Source of the DNA: Sarcocystis neurona
Lineage: Eukaryota; Apicomplexa; Conoidasida; Eucoccidiorida; Sarcocystidae
Reading direction: 5' to 3'
Length of the DNA stretch: 64,000 bases
Assembly (NCBI GenBank): GCA_000727475.1
Contig: KL647294.1
Span: forward strand, 1,792,809 to 1,856,808
Shown here: positions 21,900 through 35,389 of the stretch, in pieces
Layout of the letters: each line of letters starts with the position of its first letter
How positions within the stretch are numbered: the stretch's first letter is position 1
The notes under the pieces: generated by a model
The model's input: the letters and a program-made list of their open reading frames with translations, nothing else
Database searches by the model: none
What the model was told of the DNA's origin: nothing
Program-made: the position numbers and the translations under genes

Positions 21900-24300
21900 A
21901 CCTGCAGAATTTAATCAGCAACACAGCCGATAGCGGCAGCTGTCGAATGGAGCAGCTAGTCCAAGATCTTTATCACTGCCAGCACCTCCATCGTAAACTG
22001 CAACTGCCTGGAGTTAGCGGGAAATATAGCGGATAGAGGCAAGCAGTAGGGCGTAGCAGCAGCCTCAGAGGACCCACGCAGCGTACCATAATGTACGCAG
22101 CCGGGCAGCGGCTACATAAGAAAAGTAGAGGGCGTTCCTGTACCTGGAGAAGACAGCCAACCCCAACCGGACAACACCACCCCACGTGTGCAGCAACACC
22201 TGTAGTCCCAGCAACGTCTACCACAGAGAGCAGCATCAAGAGACCACGACAGCAGAAAAGGGATATAGCACCAGCTCTGAAGATAGCGGCAACCGAATGC
22301 AACCGGAGAGAAAAGCACCCCGACATACAGCGTAGCAGCACCTATTCACCGTATGAGCCACACATGAAAGGTTGCAACAGCGCACTAGCGTCGAGGAGTG
22401 TCTCAACAGGAGCAGAAGCTGCAGCACCACTCATGCCTCCTAAAAGCAGCTGCTGACGGCAGGTGAGAACCACACGACCTGCAGGAGAGCGGCAGCAGAC
22501 AGGCTTCTACGGCATCATCACCAGCAGCAGAAGCGGCAGCGCTCTAGATGCGGTAATAGAACAGCAGCAACAGCGGCGCTGACGCTGCTCCGTAACACTG
22601 CAGTAGAAAGATCAGCACGACGAACTGACAAACGGGCAGGCGGTAACAGCACCAGGACACGTGGGACGTACACGACGGCGTGGGTTGTGCGTATGTGTAC
22701 AACATCAGCAACGGCAGCCTTACTACCAGCGGACGCAGGCAGAAGTGAGCACCAAAGCGGACAGAACAGCGAGCGCCCTAGGGCCACCGCTGAAGCTGCA
22801 CCAGCCGCAGAAGCAGCAGCCGCAGCAGCAGCAGCCGCAGCAGCAGCAGCAGCCGCAGCAGCAGCAGCAGCCGCAGCAGCAGCAGCTGCAGCAACAGCAG
22901 ACCAGCCACGCAGCTAGACAGCAGCCGAGAAGTGGGCACGTTACTAGTGAGCTCGATTTCTCTCTGCTGAATACACGTCGTTTGAATGCATTTCCAACGT
23001 TCTTCTTCGTCCCTACTTCTTTTCGCCTTCCTTCGTTGCTTCTGCTGCTGCCACGCCACCGCGGCCTCTATCGACCGAAGGATAGGGTTGGAGCAAAAGT
23101 TGTCCCCGCAGGCGAGCTATTCGCTACCGCCGCACAAGCAGCCGCAGCATATCCAGCTTCAGCGGCAGTAGCACCGGGGTGGAGCCCTTCTGTTCTTCTG
23201 TTACTTTTTTCTTGCTCGTCTGCCAGAAGCACGCATGAGAGTGGCGGCGGCAGCACGGCATGCGGAACAGCAACAGCGAGAGAATGAGCGGTGGCAACTA
23301 GGGCACAACAGTGGAACGGCAGCTGGTGCTGCCGTCCCTGAAGCCGTCATCCCACTTAAGGCATGCAAGCAGTAACAGCGACCACACCGTGCGACTTCAG
23401 GCAAAGAATCGTTTTTCAAGAACAGAAGCAACAGCTCTATCCAGAGCAAGAGCGCTGCCACCGCCAATAGCAGCAGCTACATCGAGAGACGCAGCAAAGT
23501 ACCGCAGCAGATTTGCTGTACAGCAGCTGCTGCTGTACGCCAGGAGCGTCAAGGGGAGGAAAGCAGCACCCATCACGATATGGCCGAGAATGCAGGAGAG
23601 AGCTTCACGGAACAGCCCTAGCTACTTGCAAGCGTAGGAGGTAGTAGAGACTGCAAGTGGAGCAGCAGAACCAGCGGCTGCTCCGACAGCAGCAACAGGT
23701 GCAACACTCGTTGAAGGGCCAACGTTCGGGCAGTAGCACCAATTTCACATAGCAGCATGAGCCGCAGGAGCCGGAGGGCAGCGGGAAAACAGCCGCCGCA
23801 ACAGCAGGCGTAGGGGAGCGTACATCAGCAGCTGAAGAGGCAAGTGAACAGGCAGCATGCCGCATCACAGAGGAGGAGCCACAGCCAGCGACAGCAGCAG
23901 CAGCAGCGGGCGCAACGCAGCAGCGACAGCAGTGACGCTTCTCTGCAGGTGTGAATCGGGCGCCGCTGCTGCAACTCCCGCAGCTGCAGTAGCGTTTTAC
24001 GCAGCAGCAGAAGCCAGCTCAGCCGCAACAACGACAGCAAAGCTCGTATTGTTGAGCGCGGCAGGAAGCAAATCCCGCTCAACAGCGGCAGCTGGGGGCT
24101 GCAAGCGAGGGGCAGCTAAAACGTTAGCAGGAACGTCACTGGTATCGAAGGCAGCTTCAGCAGAAAGAGCAGCAGACACGTTTCTTCCCGAGTCTCCGAC
24201 TGCTTCTGGCCGGGGTGCATGCTGTGCACCTCCATCATTTTGTTGGATCCCAAGCATGCGCCTGCGCCGGTGCTCCCCCTGTCTTCACACGGACGTCACA
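21900..24300. repeat. CAG-rich low-complexity block
   Basis: Here the sequence changes from ordinary composition to CAG/AGC/GCA-dominated DNA. It includes an uninterrupted CAG-type run at about 22801-22905 (poly-Q with Pro in one frame, poly-Ala in another). Open frames such as 22091-22456 and 22661-23287 exist in several phases, with Gln-, Ala- or Ser-rich products and no recognisable domain. No splice pattern ties them together, so no gene is called. The block may be intergenic, or may hold 5' exons of the CUE gene downstream. Confidence 0.6.
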
Positions 24301-24721
24301 CCATATCTCTTGATTAGGCTCCTCTGCCTACATCCTCAGAAGTGTATATATATATACACATATATGTGTCGTTTATCTTGTTTGTACACATATATATATA
24401 TATACAGGTACCTTTTTGTAGGTGCGCAAAACTCGTAAAGTATCGGCAGCTCCACATATGTGTTGATGCAGCTCTAAGTGACTCATCCTTACAGGACCGT
24501 GCGCATGCATACGGAGTTGCAAAAGTCCTCTCTTTTGCATATGGATGTGTGGGCAGCGGCCACCGTAACAGAGACCCGTATCTGTTCTCAGGTGTTTGTG
24601 GGTGTGTGGCTGCCTGCGTCGGTTCTCCTGTCCTTCTCTCTTGTGTATGTGGTGGTCCACATACCTCACGATGTCCTTGCAGCAACGTAACATTCCAGGT
24701 TTGCTGTGAAGCCGATCAGAA

Positions 24722-27700
24722 ATGGACCGGCGACGAGAGGGCCTTGCGTCCAGCGCGGGGGGGGCGGAGCCAACGACCAGCAACAGCGACAGCAGCAAAA
24801 ACGACGGCGGCGGCGGCTGCACCACGAGCGACGACGGCGGCAGCAGCGGCAAGGAGGGAGGCGCCTTCGCTCGTGTAGCGGAGAGAGGAGGCGGCTGCTC
24901 CAGCTGTAACGTTCCTAGGCCAGAAGTTGCTGATCGTGCTGCAGCGGCCGCCCTCCCTGCTGCGAGTTCTGCTGCCACTCCTTTTTCCCTTGCCACCGAG
25001 GAGGCAGGGCTGCAACAACGGGGAGATTTGCGCGTGCAACTCCAGCAGCAGCAGCATCAGAAGCGAGTGCAAAAGGAGCAGGAACAACAGCGGCAAGCGC
25101 CTTCGGTTCGACTGAGGACTCCGGTCGTGCAGCCGCTACGCTCAACGCTTAGCAGCTGCAGCAGCCGGCGCCGCAGCAGCAGCAGCCGCAGGATCCGCCG
25201 AACGAGCGGGAGCAGTAGTAGCAGCAGCACAGACAGTGACAGCCATGGCAGGTGCTTCACTCGTGCAGCGCCCAGCAGTTGCATCAGTAGCGTCAACAGC
25301 AGCACCACCAACAGGAGCAGTAGCACCGGCAGCCATAGCAGCCTGAGCAATGGCAAGAGTAGCAGCAGCCTGCGGAGTGGGTGCAGCCGTCTCTCCGGAG
25401 AGAAGCCTGCGAGCGGTGAAATTTGCAAGGGAGCCAAAGCCGCAGTGGAGGACGTGTGCATGCAGTCGTTGCAACAGCCAACGCAGCGGGCAACACAGCA
25501 GCGGCAACAGCCCTTCACGCGGCAGCAGCGACACTGGCAGCGGACGTCGGCGCAACGGCAGGAGCAGAAGCAAGCACAGCAAGTGGTGACGCATCCGCAT
25601 CCGCAGCAGGAACCGAGCGTCCTGCTTAAGCAGCAGCGACAGATGCCGCAGAAGCAGCAGCTACTGGAGATGCAGCAGGGGCGCGATTGTCAGCAGCACG
25701 TGCAGGGTCACGTCCTTCAGAATCAACAGCAGCGAGAAGTGATGCAAGAACGGCAACACGCAGACGAGGAGCAGCAGGTCGAGGCGCAGCCTCATCAGGT
25801 GGAAAATATGCAGGAGGACGTGCAGACAAATTATTTTGAATGCTGGCATTTACCCCCGGCAGCATTTCCTGTGGGGAGCTCACTGTCGACGACGCCGACA
25901 TTCAAGCGCTGCCGACGTGCTTCTGCGATGCACTGCCGGTGTAGTGACACTGCGAGTTTTCTGTGGGGAGTCAACGGCAGCGACAGTCCCGGCAGCAACA
26001 GCAGCAGCAGCAACAACACTACGAACGACAGCGCGAGTGGACGCTATTGGAGTCTGCAGGACAGAAGCGGCGGTACAGGCGATGGCAGTGGCGATAGTAA
26101 AAGCTGCAGCAGCAGTAGCAGCGATAGGGACGGCGTGTGCAGGGGATGGCAAAGCGGAAGAGGCACCGGGTTGCGTCTGCGTGCTGCAGGACAAAACGTC
26201 CTAAAGGAGGCAGAAGAAAAGGAAGACGAGCGACAGAACCATCAGAAAGGAGAAAGACACGCATCTTCGCGGTCGAGTAGTTCTTCCATTAAGCAGCGGT
26301 CCTGCTGCGGCTTGTCCTCCCCCTCATCTGCGTTCTATACGGACAGCGCATGCACCGCGTGCCGTCACACACAAGCCGCCGCTGCTGCTGATGCTGTGCC
26401 TGGATCCTTCTCTCCTCGCCCTGCGCCTCACAGGTGCGCACTTTGCATCCCTGCTGCTGCTTCTTCTGCCGTGTCTGCCGCGCGTGCATCTGCGTCCGCG
26501 GCTCCGGCAGCAGCTTCGGCTGCCGCTGCTGCCCCGTCGCCTGCCTTTACCACCTCCGTTTCGTCTTTTTCCTCCTCTTCTTCTTTGGCATCTGCCGCTG
26601 CGGCGGCAGCTGTACTTGAGCCCGATGGCATTTCTTCGTCTTGGTTACCCCATCGTTGTAATTCTCCTTCGTACGTGTCTCCGTCTTCTTTTCCCCTGTC
26701 TGCCGAGTCTCCCGCAGCAGCCACGCCTGACGTCACCGCTTCTCGCGCTGCTGCCCTCAGCGCTTCCGTCTGTTCTTCTTCTTCTTCGTCTGTATTCCGC
26801 GCTCCGTCGAGCTCTTCTGTCCCTTGTTCTGCTGCTCCGCTGACATCGAACATTTGCCGTTACTGTGGCCGTCACAGGGATCCGCCATCGCTAGGAGACG
26901 CGGAGCATCACTGGCAGCAGCAGCAGCAAAGTGAGGCAGCGTGCGCGGCAGGAACATCACCAGGGGAATCACGAGGAGCAGCAGCACCCAGAAGACTACG
27001 CGAAGGCGGAGGGGGAGTAGGGACCGCAGCTGCAGCAGAAAGAGGACGTATCACACGCATCGAGGGACCACCGCGGCCAGAAACATTCGAACTCAATCTC
27101 AAGCGACTCTCTGATGAATTTCCAACTATTCATAAAGGGGTACGCTTGGCTTCCCTGCATTCTTCTTTTTTTTCTCACTCTCTTCACCCTCCTCCTTTTA
27201 CCTCTCCTTTCTCTGTACACTGGGTCTGTGTCGGAACGGGTGCCAACTCTACTGTAATACTAGTCACAAGTTCAGACACCGCCAGTATAGGGGTAGAGAC
27301 CTTCCACGTGAGCCAGGACGTTGTTTTCTCGAACAGTCTGCATAGTGAGAGACACACGTTTGTAGATGTGTTGCCTTCTGCAGTAGTAGACACAAGTGTG
27401 TAGTTGTCTTGCGTTCTCCACTAATAGGCACACGCGTGTAGACACGTTGCGTTCTGCAGCATTCCTCACATCGCGTGTTATGCAAAACGACGGGAAGCTG
27501 GGTTCAAGCAGGCGTCTCTGTCATGTTATGATGTAAAATAATGTACAAGGCACGCACACGCGTGCACACGTACGTATACACACATGTGTGTGTGGACACG
27601 CAAGCCTGGATATAGATGTGTAGACGCACTTGTGCATATACTTGGTACTGTTAGTCCTCCCGATACACGCGTCGGCCCCTGTGCCTTCAGTCGCATCTTA

Positions 27701-30700
27701 CCTGGGCAGTTCTTGTATGACTGTTGAGCTTGAAGGTCGGGTCTGCGTGGCTTTTTTCCCACTTACCTGCTGCCTGTGTACAGCTGCGAAGTGGGCGCAT
27801 GTAGGTATACGCCTGTATGTTTACACGTGGCACACATGGACACACGTAGCCACATGTGTGTCAATACCTTTCAAGGGGGACGTACGTACATCGGGAGGCC
27901 CGTTCTCCGTCTTCGTCTTCTTCTTCAACGGCGTATCTGTATGTGTATATATGCAAGGGATACGCCATACACTTGCATTGTTCCGCTTTGCTGGGTACTT
28001 ATTGTACGCGTTGTAGTTTGTATAATTTACACGTTTCTGAGGCGTCTGAATTTCCCGTGTATACTTGTCTGTGTGTATTTGTACGTGGATATGTGTTGCA
28101 CTAGCTGGTTTCTCTTTCTCGCTCATGTGGTAGTGTGGCTGCTGCTGTGTATCTCGTACTGCTGCAGCTGTGGCGGCTGCTGCTGCTGCTGGTGTGTAGC
28201 TCCTATTGCTGCTGCAAGTGCTTCTGCTTGTGTGGCTGTTGCTGGTAGTGTGTTGCGGGTGCGTTTGCAATTCGCGCGCGTGCTAATGCTGCTGTCGGGG
28301 CCTCTGAGGGTTGTGATTTGGCTTTGTTCCTTCTGCTGCTGTCACCGCGGAGCTGGGGATATGACGGCTTGGATTAGTGGTGCACCTACTACCGGGCTGC
28401 TGGCGTTGTTTGTGCCTGGAGTACCAGATTGTTGCTGCCAAGGGCGGGTGTAGTACTACTGAAAGTGGTTCTGCTGCTCCTCCTGTTGCCCTGGCGGATT
28501 TTCCTCGCGCTGCTGTTGTTACTGCCGTTTCTTTGCGGGGCTGCTGCCGGTGGAGCTGTTGCCGGTTGCGCTGACGCGGCCAGTGCTTTGTCTCCTGCTG
28601 TTGGGACACTGCTGTGCCCCTGTTGTAGCCACTGCTCCTTGCTCTTGATACTGTTGCTGTTTCTGCTGAGGTGGCTCTTGCCACTGCTGATGTGTGCCGC
28701 TGTTGTTGGTGCGGGGTCTTACTTTGATGTGCTGCAGTTGACTATATCCCTTCTGGAGACAGCGGGAAATGACCTGACACGTGCTCGGCAGCTGGTTCGA
28801 GTTATCCGTGACACCACGTCCTCTTCTGCGTTCCCCTCTTTTCAGCAGGAGCAGCAGCGACGCAGACGTCAGCAGGAGCAGAAGCAGCAGCAGCGGAGGC
28901 TGCAGCAGAAGCAGCAGACGCAGCAGCGGAAGCAGCAGCACGAGAGAGAAGGAGAGAGAAGTGGGGAACTTGCCGCGTTGGAAGAGCAGAGGAAAGGATG
29001 GGGCAGGGGTGACTTGTTGCAGGAGCAGAGCAACAGACGGGGGACAGGAGCGGCGGCAGATGTCGTACACGACAAAGGAAGAGATAGGGAGAGCAGCAGG
29101 AGCGGAGAATGTCCAGCGGCTGCAGCAGCAGCAGGAGGAGGAAGACGAGGCAGAGCAGCGGCAGCAGGACAGCCGGCACGTGATCAACGAATGGAGGCGG
29201 AGGCAGGGGGAAAAGTGAAGAGCGAAGACGTGCAGCCGCAGGAGGAGGGGAAAGCAGCAGCAACACAGGAACAAGAAGACTACGAGGAGGACGCGGTTTC
29301 CAGGCGCACGCTGCTGCGTCATCGCAACGAAAAGGACGACGGGTCACTGCCACAACAAGAAGAAGAAGAGGAAGAAGAGGATGAAGAGGAAGAAGAACCG
29401 TACTGGCAGCAACCACGTAGCAGGAAACGTCAAATGGAAGATGAGGGGGGTACGCGGCAGGACAAGCAGCATCTGCAGCAGCAGAGCAGCAACGGCTCAT
29501 GACGCGTGTTCACCAACAACAGCATCAGTCTCGCTATTAATAAGGACTCACACATCACCAATATAGAAATATATTTGTGTATATTTGCATGTCTATGATA
29601 TACGTATATGTTCGTGTGAGTGCAGCAGAGTTGGTCGTACAAGGCGTCTGTGTATATGTGTTCCGTCAAACGTGTATATACAAGCATATGCGTCTGCCTG
29701 TGAGTGTACAGAGCGTCAGCAGCACCCTAGACAGTGTATATATACATATATGTGTGTAGAGATGTGCTTGTATTTTCTCATCAGTAGAAAGAATGTTGCA
29801 TGCACGCGCGGAGAGTTTTTCCGCACCACCACGTGCATGCACGACAGCTGCGCAGCAGCGGGAGGGGCAGCAGACACACCTGTGCCATCAGACGTGGAAA
29901 TGCCAAGTGCGTCTGCCCATGCTGGCGTTATGGAGTTGCTGTCATCCCTCGTTTCTGTCCATCTTCTTTAATACTAGGTAGATATTTTCCATCGACGCGT
30001 ACACGTATATCTGCGTTTCTCTCCGTATGCATGCATATATATATTATATATATGTATAGGTAGATGTGCGTACACACATGCGCAGGTGTGTTCATGTACT
30101 TGATTGCGCCGGACCTGCAAAAGGATTGAGGCAGTGGTAGTGCAGCGCGTGCAGTGTGGTAACGTAACAGCAGGGGAAAAGAAAATGAAGAGTATCCGGA
30201 TGTTATTGGCCTTGCTCCTACTATCTACGACAACTGGTGTATGCGCGTGGTGCTGGTATCTCGTGCTGCCGCTGCTGCGGCTGTGGGGTGTTGCTGTGTG
30301 TATGCGTCCCTGTTTTGCTGCAGTTTATGGATTCAACTACTTTGCAACTTTTTCTGAGGCTTTGGACCGTCAGTCGTCCCACTCCGCTTCTTCCTCTTTT
30401 CGTTCTCCTCCTTTCTCTCGTGCGGCTGTTGCTGCGTCCGCCCTCTCTCGTCCTGGTGCTGCTGCTGCGCCAACTGCTGCCAGTGGCGCGGCTTGTTCCA
30501 CGTGTGCTGCAGATGCTGTTGCTTCTGCTACCGTTGCTGCTTCTGCAACAGTTCCCGCTTCTGCCGCTGCTGGCGCGCCTGTGGATTTCTTGCCTGCTTC
30601 GCTCTGCTGGACGGCTCCGACAGAGGCTGCTGCTGGTGTGAGCCCTGCTGTTTTTGCAGCGACGTCGCGTCCACTGCTTCCGCGTACCAGCTGTTGCTCT

Positions 30701-33700
30701 GCGTCTTCCTCTTCATCGTCGTCTTCTTCTTCTTCTTCCTCTTCGTTTGCACGCTCTCTTCCTCCCCGTCAGCAGCAGCAACCGGTGGGAGGCGCCGCGG
30801 ACTGCGCGGAGGAGAGAACAGAAAGACCATTCTACGGCTCCTGCGGTAGCAGCGCCGGGCCAGCAGCAGCAGCAGGATCGGTCGAGGCTATTCCTGCAGC
30901 AGCTCCTACCGATTGTGCTGTTGCTGTTTGCCCTTCAGCGGAAGCTGCGGCTGCTGGTGCTGCGGCTGCGGTTGCTGCTGGTGACCAGAGAGCAGGGCAG
31001 ACGCAGGTATCCGGCGTCAGCAGCAACAACGCTGCATGCTTCCCGCGCTGCAGGAGCAGCAGGTTGGGCAGCGGCAGCAGGAGAAGAGGCCACAGGAGAA
31101 GCGGCCGCAGGAGGAGCTGCTGCAGAAACAGCGGCAGCAGAAACAGCGACAGCAGAAACAGTGGCAGCAGAAGCTGCCGCAGCTGTGGGAGCAGCGGGAC
31201 GAGTTCTGGCACTAGCAGCAGAAGTCGCGACGGAGGGAGGGGCGCGAGGGGCACTGCAGGAAGCAGCAGCGACCACTTTGTCGAGAGAAGCAGCAGGAGC
31301 AGGGAGAGGAGAAGAAGCAGCACAGACAGCAGCAGCAGTGGACGCAGCAGTTACGGAAAAAGAAAGAGCAGCAGCCCTACCGCAAACAGAAGCAGCGCGT
31401 GCCGAATGGGTGGCAGCAGCAGGGAAGGCAAGACCGGGAGGGACAGCACATGCAGAAAGCGAGAGAATAGCCACGGCGTCGTGCTTCGAGGAAAGGAAGA
31501 GGAAAGCAGGAGGAGGGGGAGCAACAGCAGCAGAAGAGAAGGAGGATGCAGAGCAAAGAGACGGGCCTCTCGAGACACGCAGATATCGGCGGAAGTTTGG
31601 TCAGCAGAGTGGACGGAGCGGCTGCTGCATGCAGTTTATGGTGCTGCTGGTGCGGACGACGCGAAGAGTGCTGTGCATGCGTTATTGCTGGAACAGACGG
31701 AGCAGCTGCTCAATTTCAGCTCCGGCTGTCCTTTTTTCCCTCCGTCCCCTTCTCCTTCTCCGCATGAAGCTGCGCAGCCTAAACGCTCAGCAAGCGGCAG
31801 CAGAAACGACAGCAATAGTGGCAGCAACAGAAGCAGCAAGAGCAGCAGCAGCAGCCGCAGCAGCCGCGGCAGCAGTAGCACGTGTTCCAACAGTAAAGGC
31901 AGCAGCAGCAGCGCCGGGAGGAGCAGTCGCGGCAATACTAGGAATAGAGAAACGTGTCAGAGCCGCGGGGCGAGAGACAGTCGCAGCAGCAGCGGCAACC
32001 AGCGCAGCAGCAGGAGGACGTGCCCCAGCAGAAGCAGCAGCAGTCGGACAAGTAGCGCCGCCCACGGCGGGGAGGGTAACGACGTCTCCCTTGCCAAATA
32101 CATACTCGGCAGCAGCAGCAGCAAGAACAGAGGCGCAAGCAGAGGAGAAAGCGTTGCTGGGGGCCAAGGAAAAGGTGAGCCTTGGACGAGAGAGGAAAAA
32201 GGACGTGTTTAGGGAGGAAGAAGAACAGCAGCCACAGCGGCAGCAGGGCAGAAGCGGGAGGGATTATCAGGAGTCTGAAGAGCAGCAGCTGCTGCAGACA
32301 GACAAGTGGCGTTATAACGCAATGCAGCAGCAGCGGTAGGAAGAGGAACGGAACCTGCCGGACGTGCAGCAGGGGCAGTTGCACGAGGAAGGGCACTAGA
32401 AAATGTTGAGGAGGAGGCAGCAGTGAAACTTGTAGCAGCAGAGACAGGGGGAAGAATAATGGAGCAGCAGATGTTGAAAGAACAACCGCGCGGCTTGAGG
32501 AGCAGCAGCGGTGTACGAGCAGCACCAGCAAGAGCCCAGCAGCAGGTCACACGATCTAGCACGAAAGCACCAGCGGTTGAGGCAGCAGCAGAAGGCACCG
32601 CAGCACCAAAAGGGGTAGTGGAAACGGCGGGAGGAGAAGCAGGGGGAGTAGACGCAGTAGCGCGGAAGCAAAGACGGGACTTGTCGAGGTGCAGCATCAC
32701 GAGCAGCGGGCCGCAGGCGAGAGGCAACAGCGACGCCGAAGCAAAGGAAGCAGTAGAAACAGCGCCAGGGAAGATGCGCCAGCCAGGACGAGCCCCAGCA
32801 GACTGGCAGCCGGACCCGCAGCAGCACGTGAGCAGCACCTTCGGCAACAGAAGGAGAAGCCACAGGGAAAGTGGGGGCGGCAGCAGCGTTGTCAGTTCCA
32901 GATGCAGCAGCAGGACGCGCAACCGTCAACAGCGCAGCAAAAAGAGAATTTGTGGCGATCGAAGACAGAGAAGCAGCGACGGGAGAGGGACGCAGCCGGT
33001 GACAGCATGTCCCAAAGGCGGTGTCATCTATCTACACAGAGAGTGAATGGCTGCGGCGGGCGGGTGGTTCGCCTATATACATTCGTACACGTTTTTACCT
33101 GCGAACGTCCCTTGCGTGTATGTAGCGGATAAGTGTCATTTTCCTCTCTCTGTCTCTCCATGTGTGCATGCACAAGTGCACGTGCGGAACGTATTTGCGC
33201 CCCAGTCTTTTTTCTGCTGCTGCTGCTGCTCTCGTCCACGCCAGCAAAGACAAACAACTGGGCGGAGGTGGCTTCCTGCATTACGTGGCGACTCGACACG
33301 TGTGTACGTGGATGTACGGTCCTACTTTTGCGTCTCCGGCCTGCGCTGTGTGGACATCTTTCCGTCTGTGTCTGGTCCTGGTGCATGCAGAGGAATTTTT
33401 GGGCGCGGAAGCTTAAAGGGTTGCGTGCGTGTGGGTTTTTCAACGACACGTATGTAGTGATGCGCACTTCTACATACTCTGCGTGTGTACGTTTTTAAGA
33501 GACACTCATTTTTGTTTGCGCTGCGTTGATGCCGCTGCCGTTGTGCTGCACGCATGCAGAGGAGGTCCTGGAGAGGAAAGTAGAGCTGCTGCAGAGCGAC
33601 AAGGTGTTGCTGGCGCGTGCAGTCAAGGCGCAGCACGAACGACTGCAGGTAATGATTTTTTTGTCCCCGTCTTCTGCAGCCGAGACGTGGGAGGGGAAAT

Positions 33701-35389
33701 TTGTTCCTGGCACTCCAGAAGGGTGGACGTGCGCGCCAACAGTGATACTTTTGTTTTCCCGTCTACGGAGAGCTTGCTGTGGAGTACCCCTTTTCTCTCT
33801 AGCTCTCTTATGTCTCTGTCTATCTGCAGACATGTGTGTGTATATGTCCGTATGCCTCTCTTGTTCTTCTTTCGTAAAGATTTCTTGGTGGTCTTGCGGA
33901 CATACACGTAGGGCATTCGTACAGGCAGGCGACAGTCTCGCTTCGTTACCTGCACCCTTCCGTTGATCAGTTACATCTACGACACGTGCAACGGCACATC
34001 TCCACTTGCGCGTCTGTTGGCGTCTTGTATCTCGACTTTTTCAGTTTATGTTTATATGTAAATGTGTATACGTGTATATACATATATATAGATAGCCAGT
34101 GAATTGCAATATGCTGCAATGTCAACTCCTATTATTGCCATATATATATATATATACCGAGTGGAGTGTTACATGTGCGTTAAGAGTTTTTATGACTGCT
34201 ATAGATATATGTATGTGTATGTACGCATATGTGTATATGTATATATATACATATCCAGGGGAATGTAACTGGCTGCGGAGTCACTGTTTGTAGGAAAGGA
34301 GAGCAGTGGAGATACGTCTTTGTTTGGTTTGTGGACTTTTTCCACGTACATACGTGTCGCGTGTGTGCGGACGTAGACACACTCAAGAGTGTGTATGTAT
34401 GTGTCTTTGTACTCAACAGGATATATCTATATTTTCGTGTCCACACACATTTGACATCGACAAGTTTATATGTACACGCTTGTACGAATGTGTGTGCCTG
34501 GAGTGCGTTAGTATTCTGCTTTTGCGCGGGCGCGTATAGGTGGGTAGACCAGAGGTGATACAGCGGCTGCTTCAGCGACAAGTTTCTCCGCATCCTGTTC
34601 TTTCCTGTCAATTTGTATCTGTGTGCGCGTGCAACGGGAATCTCTTCTTTAAATCTGCTGCAGCTGCATCTCCTGCTCTGCGTGCTGCTGCTGCGTTCGT
34701 CGCGGTGACAGGTGCTGCACCTGCTGCTACCGCTGGCCGCGCCGCCGGTTGTCTCGCAACAGCACTGGCAGGCTCCGATGTGCTAAGATGCGCCAGCGTC
34801 CCCTCCTTTGCGTCCTTGCTGCCGCCGCTGTTTTTGTAAAGCGTACTGGCGCAACTGGGTCCATCCCGGAGTCGATTTATATTGCTGGTGCTGCTGCTGC
34901 TGGGCGCACGGGTGGGTGCCGCGTGTTCGACTGTGCCGTGCGCATGAACTGGCGCTTCTGCTGCTGCACGTGCTGATGTGACAGGCGCTACAACGGCAGG
35001 CGGAGGCGAGCAGCGCAGCACTGGAAAGAGAGAAGGCAGAAAAGCAGGCGTTGAAACAGGAAGTCCAGCGGTTGAAGGATGCGACAGCAACTCTCGTGCT
35101 GCTCAGCTCCAATAGCAGCAGGCGCGGCAACGCCGGTGGGGGCTTGTGCAGAGACACCACCACTTCTTTTGACAAACCGTAAGTGAAGTTGTGCGTGAAC
35201 AGTCTCCGTTTTGTGCGTGCCTTGTTTTGCATCTGCTTTTGTTGGCCCGGCGACTTTTTTATGCGGCACGTGCTGCTGCTTTGCTTGAGGTCCTGCTGCG
35301 CTGTGATGGTCGCGCCTGCGCTGTAGACTGTCCTTCTCTGGTCTTGCTGCTGTTGATATGACAGTTCACGAAGCAGCCGTTCAGCGTGA
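24722..35389 (+). CDS. CUE-domain and coiled-coil protein, five exons
   Basis: Exons 24722-27139, 28738-29449, 33560-33648, 34985-35178 and 35365-35389 join with consistent phases (3,438 nt, about 1,145 residues). Residues 1 to about 780 are low-complexity Ser/Gln/Ala/Arg-rich with one CxxC (NICRYCGRH, about 710). At the exon 1-2 junction a CUE-like fold is rebuilt: KRLSDEFPTIHKG from exon 1 and LLETAGNDLTRARQLVRV from exon 2. This matches the FP motif, the leucine-rich third helix and the GD-A-LL pattern of ubiquitin-binding CUE domains. A Gln/Arg and then Glu-rich stretch (poly-E before EEPYWQQPRSRKRQMEDEG) follows. Exons 3 and 4 form one continuous coiled coil (EVLERKVELLQSDKVLLARA, then AALEREKAEKQALKQEVQRL). 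The last exon gives a short SRSSRSA end. The role is probably ubiquitin-linked or scaffolding, by inference from the fold. Exons upstream of 24722 are possible. The reading frame in exon 1 is long but low in complexity. Confidence 0.6.
27351..27464. repeat. Three diverged copies of a 38-bp intronic repeat
   Basis: Units start at 27351, 27389 and 27427 (pattern GACACACGTTTGTAGATGTG ... CTGCAG). They lie at the start of the first intron of the CUE gene. The rest of that intron (27465-28737) is (CA)/(TG)-rich and then CTG-rich, without a separate gene. Confidence 0.7.
29450..33559. repeat. 4.1-kb intron of the CUE gene filled with CAG repeats and open in several frames
   Basis: Between donor GTACGC (29450) and acceptor CACGCATGCAG (ends 33559) the sequence begins and ends with TA/CA-rich DNA and has a CAG/AGC core at about 30,780-32,990. 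The core keeps frames of 702 codons (30104-32212), 561 codons (30654-32339) and 207 codons (32423-33046) open at once. Products are Ser-, Ala- or Gln-rich with no domain. One start, at 30185, is followed by a signal-peptide-like MKSIRMLLALLLLSTTTGVC. A separate gene inside the intron therefore cannot be excluded, but overlapping frames of this kind are expected from the repeat alone. Confidence 0.5.

Noticed and set aside
30654..32339. 561-codon Ala-rich ORF as a gene
   Set aside because: Open because of GCA-phase repeats; lies in the CUE-gene intron, overlaps a 702-codon frame and has no domain.
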